Of a stretch of DNA of 64,000 nucleotides, positions 8,897-17,399 are shown piece after piece. Position numbers and translations under genes: made by a program. The notes beneath the pieces were generated by a model that made no database searches, was not told where the DNA came from, and saw only the letters and a program-made list of their open reading frames with translations. Location: NCBI GenBank assembly GCA_031394355.1, contig JANNSU010000074.1:1-64000 (forward strand), given 5' to 3'. Each line of letters starts with the position of its first letter. The first letter of the stretch is position 1. The DNA comes from JAEUMY01 sp031394355 (GTDB taxonomy: Bacteria > Pseudomonadota > Gammaproteobacteria > Burkholderiales > Usitatibacteraceae).

Positions 8897-8908
8897 ACGA
8901 ATATTCGC
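8897..8908. repeat. Iterated palindrome, one mismatch (ACGAATATTCGC)
   Basis: It lies one base upstream of the RND transporter ATG, where a ribosome-binding site would be expected. Confidence 0.6.
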
Positions 8909-8946
8909 CGGGGTTCGTTACGAGCGAGCGGGAGAAATCACACGCA

Positions 8947-8976
8947 AACACAGATGAACACGGATGAACACAGATA
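8947..8976. repeat. Three tandem AACACRGATG decamers
   Basis: AACACAGATG, AACACGGATG and AACACAGATA follow one another without gaps between the adaptor and transporter genes. An inverted copy of the decamer (9044-9053) forms the 3' end of the adaptor gene. The origin is unknown. Confidence 0.7.
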
Positions 8977-9010
8977 GTTGATTTGCTTTGAGTGCCGATA
9001 GACCGCGCAA

Positions 9011-9024
9011 TGCGAATATTCGCA
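9011..9024. repeat. Iterated palindrome, full 14-mer
   Basis: Exact TGCGAATATTCGCA between the adaptor and RND transporter genes. Confidence 0.9.
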
Positions 9025-9042
9025 AGCCGAATTGATCCGCGA

Positions 9043-10230
9043 TCATCTGTGTTCCGTCTTGGACTTGCCTGCTGCAAATAGCGCAGGACCATCGAGCGGC
9101 ACCACCGCCACTTCATTGGCGCCAGTAATGAGCGGATCGGTGACTGGCCTTACCAATTGGCCGTCCAACAGCTTGTGCACACCGGCTGCGACGATGAGTT
9201 CCCCTGCCTTGAGCGGGCCGGTGATGACTGCTGATGTCTCACGGAAACGGACAACCGAGACCAGGCGCGGCTTCACCTTGTTGTCGGCACCGACCACCCA
9301 AACCAGCGTCTTGTCACCCTGCTGATAGAGCGCAGACAGCGGCACCACGATCTGTGTCGCAGCCGTAGCGCCCACGAAGGCGACGTAGGCGGTCATGCCC
9401 AGCTTCACATTGTCATCGCTCTCCAGCAGCGAGACGCGGACCGGATAGGTGCGAGTCGCGGTGTCCGCTGCCGCACCGATCTCTCTTACCTTCGCTGGAT
9501 AGCGCTTGCCCGGCGCGGACGAGACCTCGATGAACATCTTGCGGGCCTTGTTGGCTTCGCGGAAATCCCCGATACGGCTCTCCGAGACATTGATGGCCAC
9601 TTCCTTCTCGCGCGGGTTGGCGATGCGCAGAATCGGCTGGCCTTGAGCGACCACCTGGCCCGATTCCGCCATGACCTGCGTGACGACGCCATCTTGCGTC
9701 GCCAGCAGCGCCGCATAGGATGTCTGGTTGGTGTTGACAGCAGCCTGAGCGGTGGCGCTCTCGTAGCGCGCCTTGGCGGCATCGCGTGCATTGACCTTGG
9801 CGTCGTAGGCCGACTGGCTGATGAAGGTTTTGTCGAGCAGCGACTTGAAGCGCTTCGCTTCGGCTTCGGCAAAGTCGTACTCCGCCTTGGTCGCGTTGAC
9901 CTGGGCCCGGGAGGCATCGGCCGCCAGCTTCACATCCTGCGGATCAAGGTTGGCCAATACCTGACCCTGGCGAACCGTGTTGCCCTGATCGACCAGCCGC
10001 GCGACCATCTTGCCGCTGATCCGAAACGCCATATCCGCCTCGACTCGCGCCCGGATTTCGCCTGGATAGACCTCGGCATCCACACCAGCACCATCGCCGA
10101 TCTTGAATACCAGTGCGGGCCGGACTACCGGGGCCTCGGCCTGCTTGGCCCCACAGCCAGCCAGCACACCAGCGGCTACCACGGAAATCAGCAACGTATT
10201 GAAACGGAAAGAGAAATATGACGTTTGCAT
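9043..10230 (-). CDS. RND efflux periplasmic adaptor (membrane fusion) lipoprotein
   Basis: The 395-residue product is the adaptor that links the RND pump to an outer-membrane channel. It has a signal sequence ending in lipobox LAGC (Cys ~26) and a lipoyl-like half (GKMVARLVDQGNTVRQGQVLANLD). A coiled-coil hairpin spans ~95-160, followed by the second lipoyl half (DGVVTQVMAESGQVVAQGQPILRI) and a beta-barrel region. The ATG at 10230 has AGGA ten bases upstream; a GTG three codons earlier is less likely. A TetR-type inverted repeat lies just upstream. It is the first gene of the adaptor-pump operon. Confidence 0.93.
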   Translation of the reverse strand: MQTSYFSFRFNTLLISVVAAGVLAGCGAKQAEAPVVRPALVFKIGDGAGVDAEVYPGEIRARVEADMAFRISGKMVARLVDQGNTVRQGQVLANLDPQDVKLAADASRAQVNATKAEYDFAEAEAKRFKSLLDKTFISQSAYDAKVNARDAAKARYESATAQAAVNTNQTSYAALLATQDGVVTQVMAESGQVVAQGQPILRIANPREKEVAINVSESRIGDFREANKARKMFIEVSSAPGKRYPAKVREIGAAADTATRTYPVRVSLLESDDNVKLGMTAYVAFVGATAATQIVVPLSALYQQGDKTLVWVVGADNKVKPRLVSVVRFRETSAVITGPLKAGELIVAAGVHKLLDGQLVRPVTDPLITGANEVAVVPLDGPALFAAGKSKTEHR

Positions 10231-10579
10231 TGCAATCACATCCTGTTAATGACTGACGGGTCAGTTAATAACGGACGTTACGCTTGCTTGGATGGGCTGT
10301 CAACTGGTCTGCAAGCTGATGTCTTCAAGCTGACCGAAACCGCAAGGGGAATGACTGGGCTCGCGACTTGAAGTCAAAAAATGAGCGCTATTCCGGGCCA
10401 ACTGCTGCGACGATGAGTCTCTGGTTTGGATTCAAGAGGAGCTAGCGGGCACGGTGAATTGAAGCGGCCTCTTTTCGTACCCCGGACTCTGCATCGACGT
10501 CGCCTGCGCACACGACGAGGAGACCACGCAGTGAAGCCCTACCCCATTCCTGCGTTGCCGCCAGCTACCGCCTGAGCGG
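10231..10579. other. Non-coding stretch between glpK and the efflux operon
   Basis: These 349 bases hold the operator at 10251-10266 and presumably the efflux promoter. In the half nearer glpK I see no convincing gene, hairpin with U tract or repeat. Confidence 0.5.
10251..10266 (-). promoter_or_regulatory. TetR-type operator of the RND efflux operon
   Basis: GACTGAC (10251-10257) and GTCAGTT (10260-10266) form a near-perfect inverted repeat around GG, embedded in TAAT...TAAT. It starts 21 bases upstream of the adaptor start codon. This form is typical of operators bound by TetR-family repressors of RND pumps. No TetR gene lies in the window, so the regulator must be encoded elsewhere. Confidence 0.6.
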
Positions 10580-12073
10580 TCAAATTGGGGCGTGACCCAC
10601 CCAGTGACGCGCACACTCAACCGCACGCGCCCACTGCAGCTTTTTGTCGGTCAGTGACGCATCAGCTTGCGGGCTGAAGCGCCGCTCCTCCTGCCAAAGC
10701 GCGCCAATTTCTGCGCGATCCTTCCAAAGTCCCACCGCGAGGCCAGCCAGGAAAGCAGCACCCAGTGCAGTCGTCTCGGTCACTGCCGGACGTACCACCG
10801 GCACGCCCAGCAGATCGCATTGAAACTGCATCAGCATGTTGTTCACGGCAGCGCCGCCATCCACGCGCATTTCAGCCAGCGGAATCCCGGCATCACGCGT
10901 CATCGCATCGAGCAAATCTGCGCTCTGGAAGGCGATGGCTTCCAACGCCGCACGGGCAATGTGGGCGCGCGTACTGCCGCGTGTCAGGCCGACAATCGTG
11001 CCGCGGGCGTCAGGGTCCCAGTGCGGCGCGCCCAGCCCGGCGAAGGCGGGCACAACATAGACGCCACCCGTATCGGGAACGCTGGCTGCGAGCGTCTCGA
11101 TTTCAGATGCGCTTTTGAAGAAACCCAGCCCATCACGGAGCCACTGCACCACGGCGCCACCGATGAACACGCTCCCCTCCAGCGCATACTCCGTCGTGTC
11201 GCCGATGCGCCAGGCCACCGTGGTGAGCAGGCGATTGGTCGATGCAACCGGCTTGCTGCCGGTGTTCATCAACATGAAGCAGCCGGTGCCATAGGTGTTC
11301 TTGGCCATGCCAGGCAGGTGGCAGGCCTGGCCAAACAGCGCGGCCTGTTGGTCACCGGCGATGCCGCAGACAGGAATGCCTGCGGGCATGCCGTCGCAGC
11401 GGGACGTAGCGGCTGTGCCGGACGACGCGACAATGGCAGCCAGCACGGCGCGAGGTACGTTGAACAGAGCCAGCAATTCATCATCCCAATCGAGGGTGTG
11501 CAGATTGAACAGCAACGTCCGCGATGCATTGGACACATCGGTCACATGAGCACCACCTGTGAGATTCCAGACAAGCCAGGTGTCGATGGTGCCGAACGCC
11601 AGCTCGCCACGGCTCGCCGCTGCACGTGCACCGGGCGTATTGTCGAGTATCCAGGCGAGCTTGGTGGCAGAAAAATAGGCATCCAGCACCAGCCCCGTCC
11701 GTTGCTGAATGCGCGGTGCGTGTCCCGTGTCCGTGAGGTGCTGGCATCTGTCTGCAGTGCGACGATCCTGCCAGACGATGGCCGGGCCGATGGGCTCGCC
11801 AGTACGGCGGTCCCACACGACCGTTGTCTCACGCTGGTTGGTGATGCCAATGCCGACAATCTCGGCCACCGGCAAGCCGCAGCGGGCGAGTGCGTCGCGC
11901 GCAACGGCAAGCTGGGACGACCAGATTTCGCGGGCATCATGCTCAACCCAGCCTGGCTTCGGGAAAAACTGGCGGAATTCTTGCTGGGCAGATGCGATAC
12001 AGTGACCTGATGCATCAATCACCATGGCGCGGGAGCTGGTGGTGCCCTGATCTAGTGCGAGAATGGCTGGCAT
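10580..12073 (-). CDS. glpK: Glycerol kinase
   Basis: The 497-residue enzyme phosphorylates glycerol to sn-glycerol 3-phosphate using ATP. Signature segments of the FGGY kinase family are visible: ALDQGTTSSRA near the N terminus, GIGITNQRETTVVWDRRTG, and TYGTGCFMLMNTG. AGLGAPHWDPDARGTIVGLTRG and MRVDGGAAVNNMLMQFQCDLLGVPVVRP follow further on. The length is the family norm. The start at 12073 (MPAILALDQG) aligns with known GlpK N termini, but no strong ribosome-binding site precedes it; an ATG ten codons upstream is the alternative. No glycerol transporter or glpD is adjacent. Confidence 0.95.
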   Translation of the reverse strand: MPAILALDQGTTSSRAMVIDASGHCIASAQQEFRQFFPKPGWVEHDAREIWSSQLAVARDALARCGLPVAEIVGIGITNQRETTVVWDRRTGEPIGPAIVWQDRRTADRCQHLTDTGHAPRIQQRTGLVLDAYFSATKLAWILDNTPGARAAASRGELAFGTIDTWLVWNLTGGAHVTDVSNASRTLLFNLHTLDWDDELLALFNVPRAVLAAIVASSGTAATSRCDGMPAGIPVCGIAGDQQAALFGQACHLPGMAKNTYGTGCFMLMNTGSKPVASTNRLLTTVAWRIGDTTEYALEGSVFIGGAVVQWLRDGLGFFKSASEIETLAASVPDTGGVYVVPAFAGLGAPHWDPDARGTIVGLTRGSTRAHIARAALEAIAFQSADLLDAMTRDAGIPLAEMRVDGGAAVNNMLMQFQCDLLGVPVVRPAVTETTALGAAFLAGLAVGLWKDRAEIGALWQEERRFSPQADASLTDKKLQWARAVECARHWVGHAPI

Positions 12074-12300
12074 GTTGGGTGGGTGGTGACCAATTTCGGA
12101 CATTGTGCCCCAACTGCGGCAGCTCAAGGAAAGGGGAGTGAGAAACGGGTAAAGATGCGGGACGATTGGCTTAGCAGCTTCGGATTTGGCAAAATGCGGG
12201 AGTTGGGTATCGTTTGGGGATGGCAGGGAAAAGCTGACACCGTCCTGAAAGACGACGACAATGGGCAGGGCTCACCAGGATTCGAGATCAAGGAAAGCAT

Positions 12301-12978
12301 ATGGGACTGTTGGACGACCTCAAGAAGCAGGCGGATGCCGCCAAGGGCAGCGAGCTCAGCAAGACCGAGATGCTGCAATCAAATATCCAGGTCACTGAAA
12401 ATGCGCTCAAGCTCGCTTCAAAGTATTTCGCGCAGCTCTGCGGTCAACTGAATGTCCTGAAGCCTGTCTCCACCCGGGTTTACTACCTGGATCAGGTTGG
12501 TGAACTTTCCGGATTCATCCAGTCAGAGTTTTTCTCCGACCACCGTACCGGCGATGTCGAAGGACGTGATCACGTCAAGCAAGCGCTGCTCAATTTCCGC
12601 TGTGCCCTCCCCACGCCGCTGCAAGTGCGCCGCAACTTTGACCAGCTTGAGGCATTCCGCCGTATCCTCACCCGGTTCGGCCTGAAGCATACTTCGCAGG
12701 CGTTCAAGAACGAGCGCGGGGTGGTGACCCATGAAGTGTTCAGCATCACCGGCGAGTTTCTGGCCCAGGTGCTGTGGGAAGGTGACCACGCCAATGCCCA
12801 GATCAAAGTGACCGGCAAACACATCTCCGAGTTCGGATTTGTCTGCATGCTGATCGAAGCCCGCAACTTCAACGAAACCACGCTGGATGAGTTCACCAAA
12901 CTGCTCATCGGCAAGCCCAGCCAATTTTGGCAATTGGGCAAGCGCGTGCCCTTCTCCGGGCAGGGCGGCAACCTGTAA
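12301..12978 (+). CDS. Conserved protein of unknown function
   Basis: A soluble 225-residue protein starting MGLLDDLKKQADAAKG, a pattern seen in small cytosolic proteobacterial proteins of unknown role. The rest has mixed helices and strands with no membrane segment and no catalytic motif I can name. AAGGAAAG lies at good distance before the ATG. It stands alone, 228 bases from divergent glpK, and is followed by a 250-base gap containing an iterated palindrome. Confidence 0.75.
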   Translation: MGLLDDLKKQADAAKGSELSKTEMLQSNIQVTENALKLASKYFAQLCGQLNVLKPVSTRVYYLDQVGELSGFIQSEFFSDHRTGDVEGRDHVKQALLNFRCALPTPLQVRRNFDQLEAFRRILTRFGLKHTSQAFKNERGVVTHEVFSITGEFLAQVLWEGDHANAQIKVTGKHISEFGFVCMLIEARNFNETTLDEFTKLLIGKPSQFWQLGKRVPFSGQGGNL

Positions 12979-13110
12979 TTCTTCCTGCCTCGACGGGCGA
13001 GTCGCGATCTCCGACGGATTGCGTAGGGCGATCAGGTCGATCACGATCGAGGGCATGCGAGGTTGCGGTGCGATAACGGGCGAGACGGGGACGCGGTCTC
13101 CCGCACTGCT

Positions 13111-13124
13111 TGCGAATATTCGCA
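13111..13124. repeat. Iterated palindrome, full 14-mer
   Basis: Exact copy in the gap upstream of the GNAT gene. A half-copy (GATATTCGCC) follows about 14 bases later. Confidence 0.9.
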
Positions 13125-13228
13125 CTGACTCCTCTGGGATATTCGCCGTCTTCCTGAGTGGAAGGGGTTGCAACGCAACCTGGGCCAGCTGGCAGACCGT
13201 TTGGCCGTGTGAGCGATAATCGGGGATC

Positions 13229-13975
13229 ATGGACGAACGCCGCACCATCCTCGAACTTGAACAATTGACGCTCGCCACCTCCCCCGCGTTACGGGAAGCG
13301 CAGTACGACGGCTGGGTATTGCGTGCGTCCGGCACCGACACTCGCCGTGCGAACAGCATCACCCAGCTCACTGCGGGCTCACTTCCATTGGCCGAAAAAG
13401 TACAACACTGCGAACGCTGGTATGCAGACGCGAAGCAACCGACGACATTCCGCCTCACGTCTGCACTGTCTCCACCGCTTCTGGATGCAAATTTGGCTGA
13501 GCGCGGCTACGTCGTCCACACGCCGAGCCATGTCATGACGGCCGAACTGTCGACGCTGCCGGGTGCTGCACCAGAGCCACACATCGTCGTGCGCACACTC
13601 GAAGAAGGCATCGCAGACCTGCACCACTTGAAAGGAAGCGATGACGCCCTGATCCTGCGCGATCAGCAGAGGCAGGCGAAATGGACCCTTCCCGAGCAAT
13701 ACCTCGCCTGGATGGATCAGGGTGAGGTGCTCGCAAGCGGTCTCGTTCGGGTCGATGGGCCGTGGGCGGGCCTGTTCAACATGCGCACAGCCGGCATTCA
13801 TCGTCGGCGCGGACTCGCCAGCGCGTTGGTCACGTCGCTACTGAATTGGGCAAGAGAGCACGGCGCACGGCGCGCCTTCCTGCAGGTTGAGCAAACCAAC
13901 GAACCTGCGGTGCAGCTTTACAGGCGGGCAGGGTTCACGCCTTGCTATGACTACCACTACCGGGTGCAGCCATGA
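13229..13975 (+). CDS. GNAT family N-acetyltransferase, two-lobed
   Basis: The 248-residue protein has a C-terminal GNAT domain. Its acetyl-CoA loop is HRRRGLASALVTSLLNWA, and FLQVEQTNEPAVQLYRRAGF is the C-terminal motif. The N-terminal ~120 residues look like a degenerate second GNAT lobe. The substrate is unknown. It starts at an ATG preceded by GGGG, and its stop overlaps the start of pncC by four bases (ATGA), so the two are translationally coupled. It opens the compact pncC-ratA-rnfH run. Confidence 0.85.
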   Translation: MDERRTILELEQLTLATSPALREAQYDGWVLRASGTDTRRANSITQLTAGSLPLAEKVQHCERWYADAKQPTTFRLTSALSPPLLDANLAERGYVVHTPSHVMTAELSTLPGAAPEPHIVVRTLEEGIADLHHLKGSDDALILRDQQRQAKWTLPEQYLAWMDQGEVLASGLVRVDGPWAGLFNMRTAGIHRRRGLASALVTSLLNWAREHGARRAFLQVEQTNEPAVQLYRRAGFTPCYDYHYRVQP

Positions 13976-14484
13976 CAGGTCCGATTGACGCAGTAGCCGA
14001 TCAAAACGATCTCGATACGCTCTCTCAAAGGGTGGGAGAGGCCCTGCACAAGCGCGGCTGGATGCTGGCCACCGCAGAGTCCTGCACCGGCGGTGGTGTC
14101 GCAGAGTGTGTGACCCGCACCGCCGGCAGCTCAGCCTGGTTCGATCGCGGATTTGTCACCTACACCAACGACGCCAAGCAGGAGCTGCTGGGTGTGCGTA
14201 TCCAGACATTGGACAATCACGGCGCTGTCTCCGAGGAAACCGCGCGTGACATGGCGGAGGGTGCATTGAAAGAAAGCAGCGCACACATCGCCGTGTCGGT
14301 GACAGGCGTTGCGGGTCCGGGCGGGGGAACCGCAGCCAAGCCGGTCGGGCTGGTCTGCTTTGCCTGGGCGCGGCTGGATGGGCCGACCGAGTCAACGCAC
14401 CATGTGTTCAGCGGCGACCGTGCGAATATTCGCAAGGACAGCATCGTTGCTGCGCTCACGCGCGTGATCGAGCTCGCGCGCTGA
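13972..14484 (+). CDS. pncC: Nicotinamide-nucleotide amidohydrolase (CinA C-terminal domain)
   Basis: A 170-residue stand-alone CinA C-terminal domain. Enzymes of this family deamidate nicotinamide mononucleotide to nicotinate mononucleotide, feeding the NAD salvage cycle. The signature AESCTGGG is at residues 35-42, followed by the conserved SVTGVAGPGGGTAAKPVGLV. The length is typical of the domain without the N-terminal half of CinA. An exact iterated palindrome is read as ANIR near the C terminus (RANIRKDSI). Start and stop overlap the neighbours by four and one bases. Confidence 0.93.
   Translation: MTGPIDAVADQNDLDTLSQRVGEALHKRGWMLATAESCTGGGVAECVTRTAGSSAWFDRGFVTYTNDAKQELLGVRIQTLDNHGAVSEETARDMAEGALKESSAHIAVSVTGVAGPGGGTAAKPVGLVCFAWARLDGPTESTHHVFSGDRANIRKDSIVAALTRVIELAR
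14421..14434. repeat. Iterated palindrome, full 14-mer
   Basis: Exact copy inside pncC, read as RANIRK. Confidence 0.9.
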
Positions 14485-14918
14485 TGCCGTCGGTCTGTCG
14501 CTCCGTGCTGGTGGCGCACAGCGCCAGCGCCATGTTCGATCTGGTGGATCGGGTGGAGGACTATCCTGTGTTTCTCCCTTGGTGTGGCGGGTCGGCCGTG
14601 CTGATGCGTGATCCGCGGGTCACCCGGGCAAGGCTCGACATTGATTTTCGCGGCCTCAAACAATCCTTCACCACTGAAAACCTGAAGGTCACCGGGGAGT
14701 CCATGCAACTCCGCCTGGTTGAGGGCCCGTTCAACGCACTCGATGGCCTGTGGACGTTTCAGCCGCTCTCACCTGAAGCGAGCAAGGTTGTGCTGGAGTT
14801 GGAGTACACCTTCGGCAATATCGCGCTGGAGAAGGTCGTCGGGCCAGTGTTCTCTGTCATCGCCGAATCCATGGTCGATCGCTTTGTGGCGCGTGCCGAT
14901 GCGCTGAAGATGCCATGA
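14484..14918 (+). CDS. ratA: RatA/COQ10-type START domain protein
   Basis: The 144-residue protein is a single START-like domain of the RatA/COQ10 family (MFDLVDRVEDYPVFLPWCGGSAV at the N-terminal side and FVARADALKMP at the end). E. coli RatA has been reported to bind 50S ribosomal subunits, while COQ10 relatives bind ubiquinone, so either role is possible. It overlaps pncC by one base and rnfH by four, a pairing with rnfH that is widespread in Gamma- and Betaproteobacteria. SmpB, the usual divergent neighbour, is absent here. Confidence 0.9.
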   Translation: MPSVCRSVLVAHSASAMFDLVDRVEDYPVFLPWCGGSAVLMRDPRVTRARLDIDFRGLKQSFTTENLKVTGESMQLRLVEGPFNALDGLWTFQPLSPEASKVVLELEYTFGNIALEKVVGPVFSVIAESMVDRFVARADALKMP

Positions 14919-15163
14919 GAATCTCGTTGCTGCGGGCCTGGGCAGGCCGGCATGACGAGTGTGAACTTGACCTGCCAGAGGGTGCCACGCTGCAGGATGC
15001 GCTGACTGCCTCCTGCTGGGATATCGCCGACGATGCAGCATGCGGCATCTGGGGCAAGGTGAACGCACGTGATCGTTTGTTGCGAGACGGTGACCGGGTG
15101 GAGATTTATCGGCCCCTTACCGCAGACCCAAAAGCCGCGCGGCGGAAGCGCGCGTTGCGTTAG
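14915..15163 (+). CDS. rnfH: RnfH family ubiquitin-like protein
   Basis: An 82-residue protein of the RnfH (UPF0125) family with a beta-grasp, ubiquitin-like fold. The segment LLRAWAGRHDECELDLPEGATLQDAL, the central IWGKV and the C-terminal RDGDRVEIYRPLTADPKAARRKRA are typical. Its function is unproven; the name comes from rnf clusters, of which there is none here. The start overlaps the ratA stop (ATGA), so it is translated with it. Confidence 0.92.
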   Translation: MRISLLRAWAGRHDECELDLPEGATLQDALTASCWDIADDAACGIWGKVNARDRLLRDGDRVEIYRPLTADPKAARRKRALR

Positions 15164-15274
15164 CATCTCCATGCGCACCACAGCCCTCTATACACTTGCC
15201 CACGTACATCGGTAGAGTCGCATCCGTATTCGCCACCTTTCTTGAAGACTCGCCGCATTGACCACGGACAGATC

Positions 15275-17254
15275 ATGAGCGACCCCAACAGCCCCAACAG
15301 TGAATCGACCGCAGAGAGCGCACCGTCGCAGCCATCTACGCCTTCCGGGGGCGCTCTACCTGCTGCACACCCGGCTGCGCATGCGCCGCACCAGGCCGTC
15401 GAGCAGCAAGCGGATGGACCCCGCTATGTCCGCGTCGAAGGCCTCGCCGAGACATTCCATGACCTGCGGCACGAGCTGCAGCTCATCTCCCACGCGTCCA
15501 AATACGACTGGGTCAACAAGCGCCTCATCCTGCTCCGGAACGCGTTGATCGCCTTCAGCGTGCTCGTGGTCGTCGTGATCACGGCCGTCGCGTGCTATCG
15601 CGAGGCCTATCGGCAAACGCTCACCATCGCTGCCTTCGACGTGCCACCCAAGCTGGCTGAGCGCGGCATCACGGGCCAGGTCATCGCCAAGGCCTTGTTT
15701 GACGAGCTGATCAAGCGCCGCGAGCTGGTGACGACATTGGAAAAGGGCGATCTCAAAGGTGCCTGGGCGGAGAACCGCGCGGATGTCGCCATCCCCGAAG
15801 CCAAGTTCACGCTGCAATCGGTTTTTCGTTACCTGCGTTACATGACGGGCAACGAAATCGCCATCGATGGTGAATTCATTCTCGATGGTGATGATGTCAC
15901 CTTGAAAGTCCGTGTCGCAGGCAAGCCACCGACGGTGGTGAAGGGCAAGCTCGCCGACTGGGAGACGTTGGTGGGGGATTTGGCTCTTGGCGTGCTGGAT
16001 GCCACCCAGCCCGCAGTGGTGGCTGCGTATCTCGGCATCAAAGCCCAGACGCCGGAAGACCTGGTCGCCCTTTCCAGACGTTTGCGTCGAATGTCGGCAC
16101 AAGACCCCAAGCTCAGCGGCGCGGTGATGTCGGTGGCCTACGACGCGTATGGGAATGCGCTACGGCGTCAGGGCAAACTCGACGAAGCGGTGCTCGCGTT
16201 CAATGAGGCGATGGTGCTAGACCCAAACAATGGCGTGGCGGTGATCAGTGCCGCGGGTGCACAGGCGATTCAACGCAATTACGTTGAGTCAGCGAAGTTG
16301 TACCAACGGGCGCAGACGATGCAGCTGCCAGACTCTGTCAAACGAAACGCGTTTTTCCTTTGGTCAGTGGGCGGTACAAATTCTGGGGATTGCGACGTGG
16401 CATCCAAAGCGCTAGAAGAAGCCCGCAAGTCGCCGGTTTACGACCCTCTGCGATTCGTGCAGCCGGAGGCCGGTGTTATCGCGCGCTGTGATTATGAGGA
16501 GGCACGCGGCACTGCACTCCTTGCGAAACATCTTGCGATGCATCCGGAGAGCGAGCGGTACGTCAACGCACTTGCCGCAATTCATTTCAATCGCCCTGAA
16601 GGGCGCTACCGGGGCCTGGGCATCCAGATCAGCCTGGACGCGATTGCCGGGGGTGTGAATGACGTTTTCGTCTTTGCCAATCTGGCTTACGCACTCCTCG
16701 ACAGTGGCCGCATCGCGGAAGCGCGGGAATTCTACGGGCGTGTGGGTAAGGCAGAAACCATCAGCCGCAGCCCAATGGTCAGGCAGCGTGCGCAGGAGAT
16801 GTTCGAGGCACAAGTGCATTACCAACAAAAGGAATATGCCAAGGCTGATGAGATTTATCGCCGCCTGATTGCGGTGCAGCCATTGCGAGAAGTGACTCAG
16901 TTTTCTCGTTATGGCCGCATCAAGCTGGCGATGAACCAATACGATGGAGCCGTCGCCGTTTACAACGACAGCCTCAAGCAGTTGCCGAAAAACTGCCAGC
17001 TCTGGCAGGAGCTGGGCACGGTCTACGCCACCAAGGGTGATGTGGCAACCGCACTCGCCACCTTCGACAAAGGCATCGCCGCTGTGCCGAAGTGCGGGCT
17101 GAATTACAACGAAGCGGCGCGTTTACTCATCAAACAAAACCGCGTGCCGGAAGCCAAACAAAAGCTCGACACGTTGATCAAGATTGCGCCCAACTCCGAT
17201 GGGGCGGTGATTGCGAAGGAGATTCTGGCGACGCTGCCGGCGACCGCCCGATAG
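15275..17254 (+). CDS. Large TPR protein anchored by one membrane helix
   Basis: The 659-residue protein has a Ser/Pro/Ala-rich, low-complexity N terminus (residues ~1-45) and one strong membrane helix at ~85-107. A long outside domain then carries TPR units: YGNALRRQGKLDEAVLAFNEAM, YALLDSGRIAEAREFYGRVG, QQKEYAKADEIYRRLIAVQP, LAMNQYDGAVAVYNDSLKQLP and YATKGDVATALATFDKGIA. TPR arrays hold protein partners, but the partner is unknown. The ATG at 15275 is preceded by GGACAG; an upstream in-frame TTG is less likely. Confidence 0.8.
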   Translation: MSDPNSPNSESTAESAPSQPSTPSGGALPAAHPAAHAPHQAVEQQADGPRYVRVEGLAETFHDLRHELQLISHASKYDWVNKRLILLRNALIAFSVLVVVVITAVACYREAYRQTLTIAAFDVPPKLAERGITGQVIAKALFDELIKRRELVTTLEKGDLKGAWAENRADVAIPEAKFTLQSVFRYLRYMTGNEIAIDGEFILDGDDVTLKVRVAGKPPTVVKGKLADWETLVGDLALGVLDATQPAVVAAYLGIKAQTPEDLVALSRRLRRMSAQDPKLSGAVMSVAYDAYGNALRRQGKLDEAVLAFNEAMVLDPNNGVAVISAAGAQAIQRNYVESAKLYQRAQTMQLPDSVKRNAFFLWSVGGTNSGDCDVASKALEEARKSPVYDPLRFVQPEAGVIARCDYEEARGTALLAKHLAMHPESERYVNALAAIHFNRPEGRYRGLGIQISLDAIAGGVNDVFVFANLAYALLDSGRIAEAREFYGRVGKAETISRSPMVRQRAQEMFEAQVHYQQKEYAKADEIYRRLIAVQPLREVTQFSRYGRIKLAMNQYDGAVAVYNDSLKQLPKNCQLWQELGTVYATKGDVATALATFDKGIAAVPKCGLNYNEAARLLIKQNRVPEAKQKLDTLIKIAPNSDGAVIAKEILATLPATAR

Positions 17255-17315
17255 TGCGGGGTCGATTCAGTCAGGGCGTCGCAGCGAAGTAGCGGTATGT
17301 TGATTCAGCGCGCAG

Positions 17316-17329
17316 TGCGAATATTCGCA
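17316..17329. repeat. Iterated palindrome, full 14-mer
   Basis: Exact copy in the 145-base gap between the convergent TPR and PilZ-like genes. Confidence 0.9.
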
Positions 17330-17399
17330 ATGACTTTGTATCAACTCCCGCTGACGTCCTCTCTGGCATTGGGGAAAACCTTGAGGCCGCCGTCACCGC

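Noticed and set aside
17316..17345. A small gene starting at the ATG after the palindrome at 17316
   Set aside because: The frame has no recognisable product, no ribosome-binding site, and soon overlaps the opposite-strand PilZ-like gene.
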